A DNA stretch of 64,000 nt. Origin: Podospora pseudoanserina. Its lineage: Eukaryota > Ascomycota > Sordariomycetes > Sordariales > Podosporaceae. This document shows positions 11,711 through 23,309 of the stretch, in pieces; within the stretch, counting starts at the first letter, position 1, and each line of letters begins with the position of its first letter. Under the pieces are notes generated by a model, which had not been told where the DNA came from, did not search any database, and saw only the letters and a program-made list of their open reading frames with translations. Where the stretch lies: contig NC_085922.1 in the NCBI RefSeq assembly GCF_035222485.1, positions 2,433,001-2,497,000 of the forward strand. The letters run 5' to 3'. Both the position numbers and the translations under genes were made by a program.

Positions 11711-13225
11711 GCGCAACCATGTGCTCCGCAGATATACCCCTAGCAATCTGTCGACCTTTGCCGCACCAGGCCTCTATACCCAACGCCCTCGCACCCAGTA
11801 ATGCATCACAGTGGGGACATTCCCTCTCGGAGAGGCAGAAACAGCTCACCCGACATTCTTGGAATATCACCACCCGCCGTCGACCTTGGGGAGGATAGGA
11901 TGGGATTTATGCTCCAGGAGGGCTACGCGGAAACGTGCGCAAGGACTGGGAGGGAAACACGTTTTTGGCCCATGAGGCGGGAGAGGAGTGACAGAACGCA
12001 AAGCAATATTTTGAAGCGTCTGCCTCATAGCGACTATTGTGTCGGTTTGGAGATGGGCCGAGTACACGCAACTATTTGGGCAGAGGCTTTGCCGTAATCC
12101 ACACCACCTCCTTCCTCGCTGTCTGACTCTCTGTCCCCCCTTTTCATCTTTTCCGATAACTCTCTACGTATTGTACCTCTCTGTTCTCACTTTTTTCTAG
12201 CTAGCTATTTAGTCAATGTGGTTTTTTTTTCTCTTTTCTGGACTTGGACCGGGCCTTTGTCGTTTGTTGTGGGTTGTGCCACCTGCTTGCTTGTAAAGTC
12301 TTTGGGTTGTGCGGTCTGGACTTTCACTGGTCGGTAGGCTAGATCATCATCATTGAATACACAGTTTCTCTCGCTTTTTACTCTGCTGGTTACGTCGTTT
12401 GTTGCGAAAGATTGCTGACCATGTTATCCACGTAATGTTGTTTGACATACGAGATGCGAGCGAGATGGGTGTGAACAATAAAAAGGGGGGGCTGTATTTT
12501 GACTCCACTCGGCCTCTCAGGTTGTCCCTTGCGAATGCTCGGCAGGTGAAGAGCGGCTGTGTTGATTTGCTGTGGTAATTGCTAAATTAAGGAAGGGTGG
12601 ATATGTTGGGGGGGGTGGTTCATCTTATTATCTTGGGTTGAATAGTTTACAGTTTTGTGAAATGAGAAGAAGGCTTGATTTAGGAGGGGAATACGAACGA
12701 GGATGGTTTAAACTCATTTTTTTTGGCTTTTCTAAGCTATAGGTTTAACGTCGTGGATGTATTATTATCTTGTTGGAGATGAGCTTTGCTTGAAGATAGG
12801 TGTTGTTTTCGTCCAAATCAAAGACACGGCTCAGGATTTGAAAACAGAACAATTCATTATTTTGGTTTTTTTCTGAAAAGATTGGTATCATCATCATCTC
12901 ATCATGGAAACAAAATAAAAATACCAAAAAACAGCGAGAAAAAAGAATTGGAAATCAAGAACTAGTTTCTCCGTCGTCCACCACCCTTCCTCTTATTCTC
13001 CTCGTGAATAGACTTTCGAACATTGGCTAGGTAGACGTAACTCCCTGCTTGACGGCCTATGAACCCGGTAAAGCCCTTTTGTTGGCGGTGTCTTTTCCGT
13101 TGTTCTTGTTGGCGGGGTGGACGGGTGAGATTGCGGAGGGGGAGTTGGCCGTCTAGTTGAGACAGAAGGAACCGATGCCGTTGGGAGTTGGTGGGGGAGG
13201 GTGAACGACGGGAAGAGGAAGTCTG
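11711..13225. other. RHO1 3' flank and downstream of the microprotein gene
   Basis: No gene recognised. The first part is probably the RHO1 3' UTR (T-rich tracts with TTTTTTTTCTCTTTT near 12230). From about 12580 the sequence is A/T-rich. The segment 12990-13225 is the 3' flank of the minus-strand microprotein gene; it is open in one frame only if that gene's intron is ignored. Confidence 0.4.
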
Positions 13226-13373
13226 CTAGTTGGGGCAGGTCTGTATTAGAAAGGGTGTGGATGTCAGCAAGGAGGGTTATGATAAGTGAGCGGGGAAGAC
13301 TTACAGCTCCGCAGCTGCCGCAGGACTTGCCCTCTGAGGCGGCACCGCACTTGGGGCAGCTTCCGTCGTGCAT
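13226..13373 (-). CDS. 27-aa cysteine-rich, metallothionein-like microprotein, one intron
   Basis: Tiny two-exon gene. Exon 1 (13373-13305) encodes 23 residues; a 64-nt intron (13304-13241; GTAAGT donor, GCTGAC branch, TACAG acceptor) is followed by exon 2 (13240-13226), coding Thr-Cys-Pro-Asn and a stop. The product is 27 aa with five Cys at 6, 9, 18, 21 and 25 in a CPKCG...CGSCG...CP layout, rich in Gly, Ser and Ala. Size and Cys density resemble fungal copper metallothioneins (about 25 aa), but the pattern differs from the seven-Cys Neurospora/Podospora CuMT type, so zinc or copper binding is inference. Splicing adds the fifth Cys and ends the frame; without splicing the frame runs on into low-complexity sequence. 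A TATATATAT box lies about 150 nt upstream and AGGGG stress-type elements lie in between. Confidence 0.7.
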
Positions 13374-14669
13374 GGTTACTCGAAGTGTTTGCGGGTTGTT
13401 GGTTGTTTGGTTTGAGTGAAAAGTTGAGAGTGTAAGTTGAAGTTCACGATAGTGGAAGGGGTGAGAGTTTGAGGGGTAGATAGGTAGGTGGGCAAGAATG
13501 GGGGACTAAAAGAGCGGGGTATATATATGCTGAACACACCACCCACCATCAACCGCACTTATTAACAGATGGAAGGAGGGAACCACATGATCCATCACTT
13601 GTTACACACATGGACCATTTGGGGGCTAACTAATCCGCGGACAAGCTTGTCACCTATCTCCATGGGTAACCGCGTTAAGCACGGCAGATGTTGGACCCTT
13701 TTCTCTTCCTAAAACGGTGGTGCATAACGCTACCTACCTTAGTTTGCCTATCATGAGGGAAGAGCGTCAAGTCACAAGGTTGGGATTTGCAATCGGATCT
13801 CCACTAGTAGAGGCAAGTTCGGAGGAACTTCAAAGTCATAACTTAATAACACAAACAAACCGGGGTTGAGGGGCGGGGGATTCTGCTTGACGTGCTATGA
13901 AGCATTCACTGTAAGAGCAATAAGAAACCATATGCTAACCAAACAACCAAAGAAACAAAGCCTCTGGAACTGGGCAAAGTCTGCCTGTGAGACCTGCCAT
14001 ATCAGTGTTTCTTCCTCTAGCTAGGCCACGAGCTGCAAGTCTCGCCCCGTTTTCATCCCCAGTTTCCCCACGCCAAGCACACAATATATAGTACGTACAT
14101 CCTGTATACCACCCACCCTCCTCCATTCGTTTATATCTCTCGCACTGGAACTTCAAAAGAGCGGCGGGCAACCAACCGAACGGATCGCTTGGGATAGGGA
14201 AAGCGAGCTCGTGTGTGAGGCGGGTAGTGCCACTTACACGTATGTTGGATGGACTCGAACCAACACTTGTCAGCCACACACTCATGAGTTGCAAGACAAG
14301 ATATGCTCAAGATCGGTCAAAACATGACACATCATGTCTGATTTCAATCGCATAGTCCAAACTTATGACCCTGCTCTCCTGCTCAACCTAGGTAAACCAA
14401 TGATGCTCGCCTTGAAAACCCCAAACTCCAACGTCTCAACGCCCATCCAACGCCAATCTAATCACCTCCAGAGGCTACAGAGGTCTTGACCAGACAGTAA
14501 ACCACAAAAGCCAGTCTCTATATGTACACAAAGCCGTTTTATACACAACCAAACACTCTGTTGGGTTTCATCAGTTGGCCCAGCAAGGCATCTGTTGACA
14601 AACAATATAATTATCCACTCCCCCCCTCCCATGGTATCGAAATTATGCCTTTTGTAACCTTTGCCATGA
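13374..14669. other. Intergenic: microprotein promoter and AVT2 3' flank
   Basis: Contains the microprotein promoter (TATA box at 13520) and then about 1.1 kb with no gene seen. A short inverted repeat TGTTGG...CCAACA lies at about 14242-14264 and looks superficially like a tRNA T-arm, but no tRNA can be built around it. Confidence 0.4.
13520..13528 (-). promoter_or_regulatory. Strong TATA box of the microprotein gene
   Basis: A nine-base alternating TATATATAT sits 147-155 nt upstream of the ATG at 13373. It is the clearest TATA box in the window. Two AGGGG (CCCCT on the coding strand) STRE-like words lie at about 13457 and 13471. TATA plus STRE is typical of stress- or metal-inducible fungal genes, but regulation here is inferred. 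Confidence 0.55.
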
Positions 14670-16542
14670 TTAATAACACTGCTTCGTCTCTCCCTCCCCT
14701 ATTTCATGTTAGCATCGGAAACAAATAGTCAAAAAAAAAAAAATAAGAACATACCACTAATCATCTTGCCCAATGCCTGCACCATACTCATCCCCATCAC
14801 CACCCCTCCAAACCCCACCACCCCCCAGGCCACCCACGTCCTCCAGCTCTTCTTCGTCAGCCTAATATAACACAACGGCGGCAAGATATACGCCATCGCC
14901 GCCGCGCTCGTCCCCCCCACAAGATCAAACACTGTTCCCAAGTCACAAGTCAACAGGCTCAGCGTCATGGCGCTGAAAACCAAGCTTGACGTAAATATTA
15001 AGTGAAGGGCGAGGTTGAACGGATCTCCCGGGAAGTAGTAGTTGAGCATCACCTCCCTGCAGACGAAGGCTTCAAGAGGAAGAGTGGTGAGCATGTTGAG
15101 TCCGAAGCACAACCTCGCGATGTTGACCATGGTGTTGTCCGCGGGAAAATTGTTGAGGACGTTGCCCTGGGTCTTGTCCCCAAACGTCAAAAACCCTGCG
15201 AGGGCCATGAGGAGGCAGGCAAACATGCTGATTGCCGTACTGTAGTGCGTCACCTTGGAGAACCTATCGATGGTCGGTTTTTCGAGGGAGCCGTAGATGA
15301 GCAACGAGTTGTGATGGCAAACAAATGCTTTCCCCACTGTCAGCACATGATATCTTCCCTCCCCTCTCATAACCAGAAATACATACCAAAACTGATAACC
15401 CCAATCGCACTCCAAATCCCATCCCCCAGCACCCACCCCTCCCACCCCTTCACCTCCCCCCTCTCCTCCACCTCCACAAACCCGACCTGCACCACCACCG
15501 TCAGAACAATAACCCCCATGCTCACCAGCGCAAACGTGCTCGCCTTTGCCAGCTTGGCAATGTCCCTATACAACGCCAGCGGCCAGCTCACCCCCAGCGT
15601 AAAAACCACAATCACCACCCTCCTATCCACCAGCCAGCTCCCTATTCTCCCTCCAGCCAAATCCGGCCATATCGCCTTCATAACATTCGGTATCGAATCC
15701 CCCACAATAACCCCAAACGCCACCATCCCCCCAAACGCAAACGCCCACTGCGCCACGCTGATGGCGATCAAACCCGGCTTGCCAAAACACTTCTCCACCG
15801 TGCCCTGAAACGACGACGCCCCCGAGAGCTTGGAGTTGATGACGATGAGGCAGATCGTCCAGTCCACCACCACGGTGAGGACCACGAGGAGCAACGTGCC
15901 AGACAGGAGACCGGCCGACTTGAAGGCGTACGGTTGGCCAATGATGCCCGCGCCGATGATGCTGTTGGCCATGTTCATGAACGCTGACGACAGGTTTGAT
16001 TTGGGGCGGGATGCTTCCGAGGCGTGCCAGTCTTCTGCGTCGGCGTGGTCGCCGAATAGGGAGCGGTCGGATGCGACGGCTATGGAGGGGGCGGTGATAT
16101 CTGATAGCAGAGGGACGCGCTGGTGGCCTCGGCGGGCGGTGGAGGAGGAGGATAGGTAATCATCGTCGTCAAGGTTGAAGGTGTCTGATTCGGAGTAATC
16201 GAACGACGCTCTGGCGTGGTGGTGGGTGTCCTCGTTTGTGGGGGTGGGTTTGGGAGGGACGGCGGGGAATTGCCTGGCTTCCTCTGGGACGAACGTGGGT
16301 GTGAGGTCGAAGCGGACTCGGTTTGGTGTGCGTGGTGTTCGTGGGCCGGGCGGGTGGATAGATAGCCCGCCTGGGGGTCGTTCGCGGGAGGAGGATTTGC
16401 TCGAGGAGGTGCTGTTGCTGTGGATGGGGGAGGGGCGTCGTTGTGGTTCTTGGGAGGCGTCGTGGGAGGAGAGGAGACCGATGTTCTCTTCTTGGGCTGG
16501 GGCCCTTTCTCCTTCAGGGATGTCCCTTCGTATTCTCGACAT
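14670..16542 (-). CDS. AVT2: Vacuolar amino-acid transporter Avt2-like (SLC38/AAAP family)
   Basis: Polytopic amino-acid/proton transporter, probably in the vacuolar or endosomal membrane. Minus-strand exons 16542-15387, 15327-14755 and 14698-14670 give 585 aa. A long disordered Ser/Pro/Arg-rich cytosolic N-terminus (about 1-185) precedes some 11 membrane segments. Family motifs include AFMNMANSIIGAGIIGQPYA, VDWTICLIVINSKLSG, FQGTVEKCFG, ISFAFVCHHNS (formed across intron 1), GNVLNNFP and INIARLCFG-type NIARLCFGLNMLTTLPLE; these match yeast Avt2 closely. The last exon is only 29 nt: GTATGT donor, GCTAAC branch and ATAG acceptor yield the tail GEGETKQCY, whereas ignoring it gives an implausible poly-Phe end. 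The ATG at 16542 is the first Met in the frame. Confidence 0.85.
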
Positions 16543-17748
16543 GATTTCAGTGTTCTGTATGCCCTATCCTCCTCTTCTATCCCTTCCGAGCTCGCAGCTG
16601 TCCCTCTTTCTGCTCGTGTGTAGGCGCAATTCGAAAGTCGCAATAAGTCGGCCGGTATAAGTCAGGGGCTCGGTTTGTCGAGATGTAGTGTACGTCACCG
16701 CTAGTCTTCTTCTCGTTCGTCGTTCGCGGGGAAGTACACACAAATTCGCAACCTTCCACTCCAGCTACTCGTCAAGTCGCTATTGTTGTTTATTCAACTT
16801 TGCTTTCCCCCCTCCCCCTTTCTCGCGATTCAAGCCACAACGGTTCGTTATAAGAGCGAGCACGGCTCGGCCGCCGGGATCCGGTTCGTTATTGGGCAAC
16901 GTGTACAAACTGGTCGCATGAAACAAAGAAAACTAAAGCTTATTTCTGCATCCGCAAACCAATAATAATAATAAAAAAAAGAGCTGGCGCAAGTGTTGAT
17001 TATGTATCTCAGTTCAAAAAAAGAAGATATAGAAAAACGAGTGTCATGAATTGGAAATTTCCCAAGAACCCAAATGTCTCGCCAGTTACAGAATGCCAGG
17101 TCAATTAGACCCCTGTCAGGTGATGCTGCGTTGCGCTACACATGGCACCTTGCGGAGCTAGCTAGCTTCCTCACAGGCTCTCACTCAGCCCCTGAACGGG
17201 GACCGCTTCGCAGGATGCGGCTGCTGCGCGTCCCGAAAGAGTGGACTTGTTGCCCGGTCTTCTGGAACACTGAAACACTCCGACCGACCCGACGATATCC
17301 GCTCTGGTTTCATTCTCACAAGTCCCAATCTCACTGAGGTGATGTTAAAGAAGCTTATTATTACTTATTTCTCTAGCGCTACCAAAATGGCGGGACCTAA
17401 CTCAAAATGCCCCTTTTATAACCGATCACAAAGATCGTCGAGTGAACATCCTCAGCCGAGGAGTCGAGACAGGAGGTGACAACGTCCACGCTCCTCTTCA
17501 CGGGGTAGGAATCAAATCACAATCTACCCAAGCACGACTCGGCTCCTCTCCGCTGGGCCACTCTCTTCCAAAATAAAAAGTGCCAGTTGAATCGAATTCA
17601 GGAGGCGACTCGTTGAGTCTTGTTTGGGTTCAACCAACGACTGCCCTATTCCAGACAGCCGGTCTGTGGTTTCCCCCATGCCTTGTGCTGCGATTCGAGC
17701 ACATCACTCTTCTCCAAAAACACACTTGAATGTTGTTACAATGTTCCT
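16543..17748. other. Intergenic: AVT2 promoter and protease 3' flank
   Basis: No gene recognised in 1.2 kb. The AVT2-proximal part (16550-16860) is rich in T/C on the plus strand. An A/T-rich stretch with AATAATAATAATAAAAAAAA lies near 16960-16980. Open frames here are short and unconserved. Confidence 0.4.
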
Positions 17749-19395
17749 TCACACCGCCATCATGGCCCAAGAGACCAGAGCCCAGGCCAAGGTAAACGCG
17801 ACACCTCCTACTTTGCTGCCACCAGAGACCGTCTTTGGGGTTACCGTCTCAGCACTTGTCTCGCCAGTTGCGCTCCCGGTAGATCCAGGTACGACAGGTC
17901 GACCATCTTCGCCAGTCGCCACAGCACCTGTGTTGCCCGTGCTCGTCGGCTTGGGCGGGGCTGCCTTGTTTGCAAAGCCTATTCGCATGTTGCCGTTGTC
18001 GGCATCGAACACAGAATAAACATTCTTGAGGAAAACATCCCCCATAATCCATTCGCCAGGCCGAAAACTAGGTAGATCGATATAGCCATAGATACGGCTG
18101 AGACACTTGTCATCTTCGACTTGGGCCACCCAGTCCTTGGCTGGAATCTCATATGCGACACCTCCAAAAGTAACTTTGAATGCCGTTTTGGTATCGCAGG
18201 GGACGATATACTCGGTGTAGGCCGGCTTCTCATCTAGTTTGGCCCCGGGAACGAGCTTGAAGAGCTCCGCGACGTCGGGCGGCGACCCAAAGATGTATGT
18301 TGTTCCGGTGTCGATGATAGCTTTTGTAGAGTTGAGTTTGGCCTGTTTTCCGTCGAACGAAAAACCCTCGATGGGAATGACCCACTCGCCCTTCGCCTTG
18401 TGCTCCGTCGTGACGTCGGCGTACTTGATCTCGCCGACATGCTTGGCCGGGTCAATGCCGCCGAAAGTGGCCTGGCCGTCGTTCACGCCGTCCGAATCTC
18501 TGTTCATGCTGATGGCAACGATCGGCTTGAGGGCGTTCTGTTGCCTGACCTCCTTAAAAAAACTCCCAGTGACAGAGTGGCCCATCCCCAGACCCAGAAT
18601 GCCATCAAAGGCATAATGTCGCAGTTCTTCTGCAGTATGGTTGGCCACACCAAATTGAACATTGACAGTCTTCCCCGCCAACACCATGTTATCCCATCCC
18701 ACAACACCTGTGACATTACCTGTGCCATAGTTGATGAAGAAGTCATCAGCTTGATTGGGCTTCCAAGACGTTGATGTTGCCGTGTCGAATCTATCGTGAA
18801 GGCGGCAGGCATATTCCGTGCAGTCGGTTCCCATGACCCAAGTGTTGCCCGCACCGGTGTCCAAAAGCATATACAATGGCGTCTTCTGGGAGCCGAGCTC
18901 GACCCTGATAAAGTAAGAAAAGTCGGGCCCGTATTGATAGATGCCGGTGCTGCCCTCTGATGTCGACTTGATGGGGTGGGAAATAGGGTACTGGTTCCCT
19001 GGCACGTAGTTCTTGTCGTCTTTCTGACTTCGGGCACGCACTGCAGGCGGTCCTCCGAACTTCTGGGCGACACGGGCAATAGCCACTGCTACACGGTCAA
19101 AAGGTTCAGACTCATCGTCAAGCTAGAAACATGGTCAATATCATGTCCGGTGGGCAATCAAGGCGACAGCTCAGGAGCGACATACAACTTGTCTTGGCCT
19201 TGCAATCAAAGGGAACGTGACCACCTCGCCGCCATTGGACCTCGCCGAGTGGCCGCCATGCTTCCGCGTCGTCTTGGTGAAAGGACCACAATGGCCGGTA
19301 GGATCGCATTGGTCGTCGGGAATGAACACAACAAAGGCGTTGGCAGCGGCAACCCAAAGTGCGAGCTTTGTAAGAAAAGACGTCGGCCTCAACAT
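17749..19395 (-). CDS. Secreted, probably GPI-anchored aspartic protease (family A1)
   Basis: Pepsin-like endopeptidase predicted at the cell surface, like yapsins or Aspergillus CtsD-type enzymes. Minus-strand exons 19395-19186 and 19122-17749, with a 63-nt intron (GTATGT ... CTAG), give 527 aa. It starts with a signal peptide (hydrophobic core LTKLALWVAAANAFVV, residues about 8-23) and a propeptide. Both catalytic motifs are intact: LLDTGAGNTWVMG (Asp near 158) and AIIDTGTTYIFG (Asp near 341). The flap region has INYGTGNVTG. After the catalytic domain (ending near FDADNGNMRIGFANK) comes a Thr/Ser/Gly-rich stalk and a C-terminal hydrophobic segment (VGGVAFTLAWALVSWAMMAV) suited to GPI attachment near the SGGSK stretch. 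The GPI anchor is inferred from the tail alone. Confidence 0.85.
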
Positions 19396-21766
19396 ATTGA
19401 GAGATGATCCCCAAAATCCTCACCACACTCCCTCACCAACCTTGGCGGGACGTGGTCTCTCTCTGCCAACGGCTTTCCAAAAACTGATGTCGAAAAAACT
19501 TGGGCAGCCTCGATATCGGTGACAGATGACTGGCAACGGTCAAATGATCATTTGAGAGCGCCAGATCCGTCTTTCCGAGAGGGGAGGGTATTAAGAGGCG
19601 ATTAACGATTAATTGGACAACATTGGAATTGTCGTCTAATGGTTCCTGCGGCCGAGAGTTGATAGAGACAGACGTAAACCGGACTTTTGTGATGGGGAAA
19701 AAGCAAACACCCAAAAATGACTATTCGCAGGCTATGCAAAAACGTTGAAGCTGAAAAATGACTTTGATAGGAAACTTGCTTGCTGGAAGATGCAAAACTA
19801 TGCGGAAAGATCGGAAGAATGGGAAACGCGATGATGGGGCAATGGGCGAGATACACGAGAGACAGGAAGCCGATGTTGAAACAAGCTCTTTGGAGGTATA
19901 AAGGAAGACCCCTCGAGCAATAATGGACACACCCCGAACAAACGGAAAGGAGATGTCGGATGGTGGAGAGGAAAAAAAGAAGAGGAGGGTGGCGAGCGTG
20001 GGAATAAGAACAAGACATGGAAGGGAACAGAGGCCAGATGCATTGTGGATGGAGCAGTCGGCCGCAACCACCCCTGCCTGCTCCTCTTTGGGGGGGCTTG
20101 CTGAGGGGGGGCGTGCTGAGGGGGCGGACCCATGATGGTGTGCAGGAGACCAGGAGCAGTTCTGGGCTTCTTTCTGGCTCGATGTTAATTGTTGGCGATT
20201 GACATGGCTGTCAACCATTACCACCATAATATCCGCAGGTACCTGGGTAGCGAGAGATGATGGATGAGAGATATCTGCAACGTTGAGGGGAATGCTTCCC
20301 GATTGAGCTGGTTACCTGGCTATCTCATGTATACTCATGGATGTCTTGAAATTGTCAGTTGCGGCTGCCCGCATTTTGCCCCGGAAGCCCTGGCTCTCGC
20401 TGGATGGGAAAGCGGAGTGTTTTCCTACGCTTGCAACCCTCAAATACCGTTGAATACCGCCGTCTGCAACGCCAATTGAGCAAATGACCATTGCCTTTGG
20501 GGTCGTGGTGAAGCTCTTGGGAGCTTCTTGGAAAAATGTCTTGGTGTCTCTTCTCATCTCCAAAAAGCGACGATCTGCTCGAGAGTGGAGCCGCCCCTGT
20601 CCATGTCCAAATCATCTAGCCGCTGTCTGATTGGTGGCGGTCTCGAACAAGCTCTGCAGCGCTGCTCGGCGTCTGTGTGCCGCTTGTTTTCGAGGCTCCA
20701 CCCAATTTGTCCCCCCAGCTTTCCCGGTCTCTGCAAAAGACCCCGAAGCCGTCCGGACTGCCATTTGATTTCTTGACATCCCTTCCCGTCTGCAGTTCAG
20801 ACAGTCAACATCTACCTCACTGTGTTCATGTCCTCTCCTGTGCATTCTTCTTACTCAGGCAAAATGCAATCTCCTGAGGATACGAGCTCCCACAGCAACC
20901 AACATAAGCCAGCACTTCTCTTTCTGGAAATTTCATTTTCAAGGATGCAATATTGGGAGGGTGGCAGCCGTGGGAAACGAATCTGACAAGGGAGCCGCCG
21001 GCCTGTGCGCCCCAGATAACGTCCTGAACCTGGATCCCTGCGTGGCGTCGGCCAAGATATCCACCAAGCAGCCAGCCTCGAACGAGCCAATCGGCCACAC
21101 TCTTCTGTGCCTGTGTGAAGCATCACCACCACAACAGACTGATCCAGAGCCTCAGCTTGTCCTCTCCCATCCGGCCAGCTGAACAACAAGGCGGCTATCA
21201 ATGTCTTACTTTTGGCTGTTTGGCATCATGGCTTTTGACAACAACAAACAGTTTCATGTTTGACCATCGCGCTTGGCACGAGTCTGCGTAGGTGAAGGTC
21301 CCCTACCTAGATCAGCAGAGCCCCCTTCCTCGGTGGAGAATGGTAATTTCTAACAAATACCCATCATGACCTCATGGGCATGGTGTGTGATTACCCCACG
21401 AAAACGCCCAAGCTCGTCGTTAGGTAAGAGGGGAATGGTATATTGAAGCTTTCAGTTTCATTCACCTCTCTTTTGACAACGGTTGAACTCCTGGTTCGTG
21501 TCAGGCTGAAGAAGTCGATATGCCTTCAGCTGGTCTGACGTGTCAGTTTACCTGATATCCCGCTGAGGGTCTCTCTGTATGAATAAGAAGTTTTGGCCAT
21601 CTTACCAGTCTATGGTATGGAGAGTTCTTTCCGCTCGTCTCCGGTTTTCTCGAAGCCGATCCGTTTGATAGTCATAGAGATCTGCCCGTTGGTGGAAATT
21701 CTCCTGTCTTCCACACCTGGACACGCGGGCAGCAACGTCACCTCAACTGACACCTCAACTCCCATC
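19396..21766. other. 2.4-kb intergenic region, no gene seen
   Basis: Holds the promoter of the aspartic protease and the 3' flank of the PTAR1-like gene. A G-rich stretch with ggggggcttgctgaggggggg lies at about 20090-20110. Open frames on both strands overlap one another and show no domain, signal peptide plus coding bias, or splice pattern, so I call no gene. Confidence 0.4.
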
Positions 21767-22813
21767 CTAAAACAATGGCTTTTTCCATCCGTAACGTAAC
21801 TGTCTCATCAGCCGCGTACTGTCTGCTGATGGACTCCGATATGTCTCACACCACTCCACCGCCCTCCTCAACACCGCCTTGTCTGCCACCGCCGTCGTCT
21901 CCATCTCCAGCAGCTCCTTTTGAATCTTCAAAAACCTGGAATAAGCCTCCTCCGTCATGACACCCGCCGCTGCCAAAGTCGGCAAAAACACCCAGACAGA
22001 CTCGTTTGACAACCGGAGAGATTCGACCAGATCCAACACCTTGGCTATCACCTCCGGTGCGTCCTTGTCACGGCCGAGGAGAAAAGACAGGAATGACCAC
22101 CCTGATATGTCGGTGTGATTCTGAGCGCACCAAGTCTGGACTATTTCCAACAGCTTCCCACGGTTGAAGTTGTTGTTGCTGATGTTGACCAAAAACCTGG
22201 CGTGACACCAAGCGTAGTAGTTCCGGGGATGTCTCTCCCCAGCCACGCAGACAATCCTCTCGATATCACCCGTGACTTCAACTGACAGACCATACTTTGC
22301 GTACTGGGTGATGAGCCACCGCCGATGACTCCATAACACGGGGGATTTGGTGTGTCGGTGTAGTCTGCTTGTGAGGAGACTGTCTACCGTCCTCTTTTCT
22401 TGTTCCAACACCGTTCTATGGTCAGAGTTTTGCCTTTGCAATTCTGACTGGAGAAGTCGTTTTCTGGTGTTGGCTGCTGTGAGGTGCTCGGGGTCGAAGA
22501 GGAGGATGGTGAATGTGGCGGAGGATATGTCGTCTGAGCTGAAGAGGGAGGGGTCGGTTTGGTAGGCTCTGAGACGGGTTCGGGCGAAGAGGAAGGATTG
22601 GACTAGGGCGAGTTTGGAGATTGCGATGAAGTTGTTGTCTTTGAGGATGGTTTGGCCGGGGGGGAAGTGGAACTCTTTGAGGATTTCGATTTCGAGGAGG
22701 GTGGTGGATGGGGAGGAGGGGAGGGTGAGGGTTTGCGTTAGTTCTTCGTATACTTGTTGTAGGTTGACGGAGTTGAGGTTTGTGGCTGTTTTTGGGTCTA
22801 TGGCTCGGGACAT
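21767..22813 (-). CDS. Protein prenyltransferase alpha-subunit repeat protein (PTAR1-like)
   Basis: Single-exon gene for 348 aa. It carries the alpha-subunit prenyltransferase repeat signature: KSPVLWSHRRWLITQYA, HPRNYYAWCHARFLV and DISGWSFLSFLLG, each with the conserved Trp spaced as in PPTA repeats. Human PTAR1 acts as the alpha-like subunit of geranylgeranyltransferase type III, which modifies Golgi SNAREs; whether this fungal protein catalyses the same step is inference. The N-terminal third has less regular repeats. It is divergent from GET1 with about 500 nt between start codons. No introns, unlike most neighbours. It could instead be a farnesyl/geranylgeranyl transferase alpha subunit, but it lacks their full five-repeat array. 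Confidence 0.75.
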   Translation of the reverse strand: MSRAIDPKTATNLNSVNLQQVYEELTQTLTLPSSPSTTLLEIEILKEFHFPPGQTILKDNNFIAISKLALVQSFLFARTRLRAYQTDPSLFSSDDISSATFTILLFDPEHLTAANTRKRLLQSELQRQNSDHRTVLEQEKRTVDSLLTSRLHRHTKSPVLWSHRRWLITQYAKYGLSVEVTGDIERIVCVAGERHPRNYYAWCHARFLVNISNNNFNRGKLLEIVQTWCAQNHTDISGWSFLSFLLGRDKDAPEVIAKVLDLVESLRLSNESVWVFLPTLAAAGVMTEEAYSRFLKIQKELLEMETTAVADKAVLRRAVEWCETYRSPSADSTRLMRQLRYGWKKPLF

Positions 22814-23309
22814 TTTGAGCGGCTGTATTTGGGTTGCTGGTAAGAGCTTCAGGGATAGATTGAGTGTGAGATAGTCAGGTTGAGTGTGAGATGAGACTTG
22901 TGAGTTCAGGCTTGGCTTAAGGCTGCCTCGAGAGAAGGATGATATGTGAAAGAGGCGGGCAAAATAATCCAGCTGTACAGTAAGTGGTCTTTCTGAGCCT
23001 GAGTCCCATAAACTCCCCTTTCAAGACTGGATGTTAAAGATAGTAGGTGGTTGGCCCAAGGTGAAGCCATCAAGCCCCCAAGCTGACCTTGTGAAAGCTA
23101 CCTACTCCAACCCTAACCCTCTGCTGAACGCTACGCCACGTATCCCGCCTGTGGGTCTGAGCTGGCAGAGAGAGCTCCGTCATTGTCACGTTGATTTCTC
23201 TTCCCAAGGCTGACAGTCGAACCCCCCAACAAACAAAACATACTACGGACATGACCACAACTTTAGACCGCTAGTTGTAAACCGACCAGCGCACTCATAC
23301 TCCCCAAAG
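22814..23309. promoter_or_regulatory. Divergent promoter between the PTAR1-like gene and GET1
   Basis: A 496-nt gap between two head-to-head genes. A near-repeat of TTGAGTGTGAGATAG/TTGAGTGTGAGATGA lies at about 22859-22893. No TATA box seen. Shared regulation is possible but not shown. Confidence 0.4.

Noticed and set aside
12993-13373. 126-codon minus-strand frame reading through the microprotein gene
   Set aside because: Everything after codon 23 is low-complexity Pro/Ser/Arg sequence; a canonical intron and a four-codon second exon explain the locus better.
14235-14300. Possible minus-strand tRNA T-arm (GGTTCGAGTCC)
   Set aside because: The T-stem has a mismatch, and no acceptor, D-arm or anticodon arm can be built upstream; it is better seen as a short chance hairpin TGTTGG/CCAACA.
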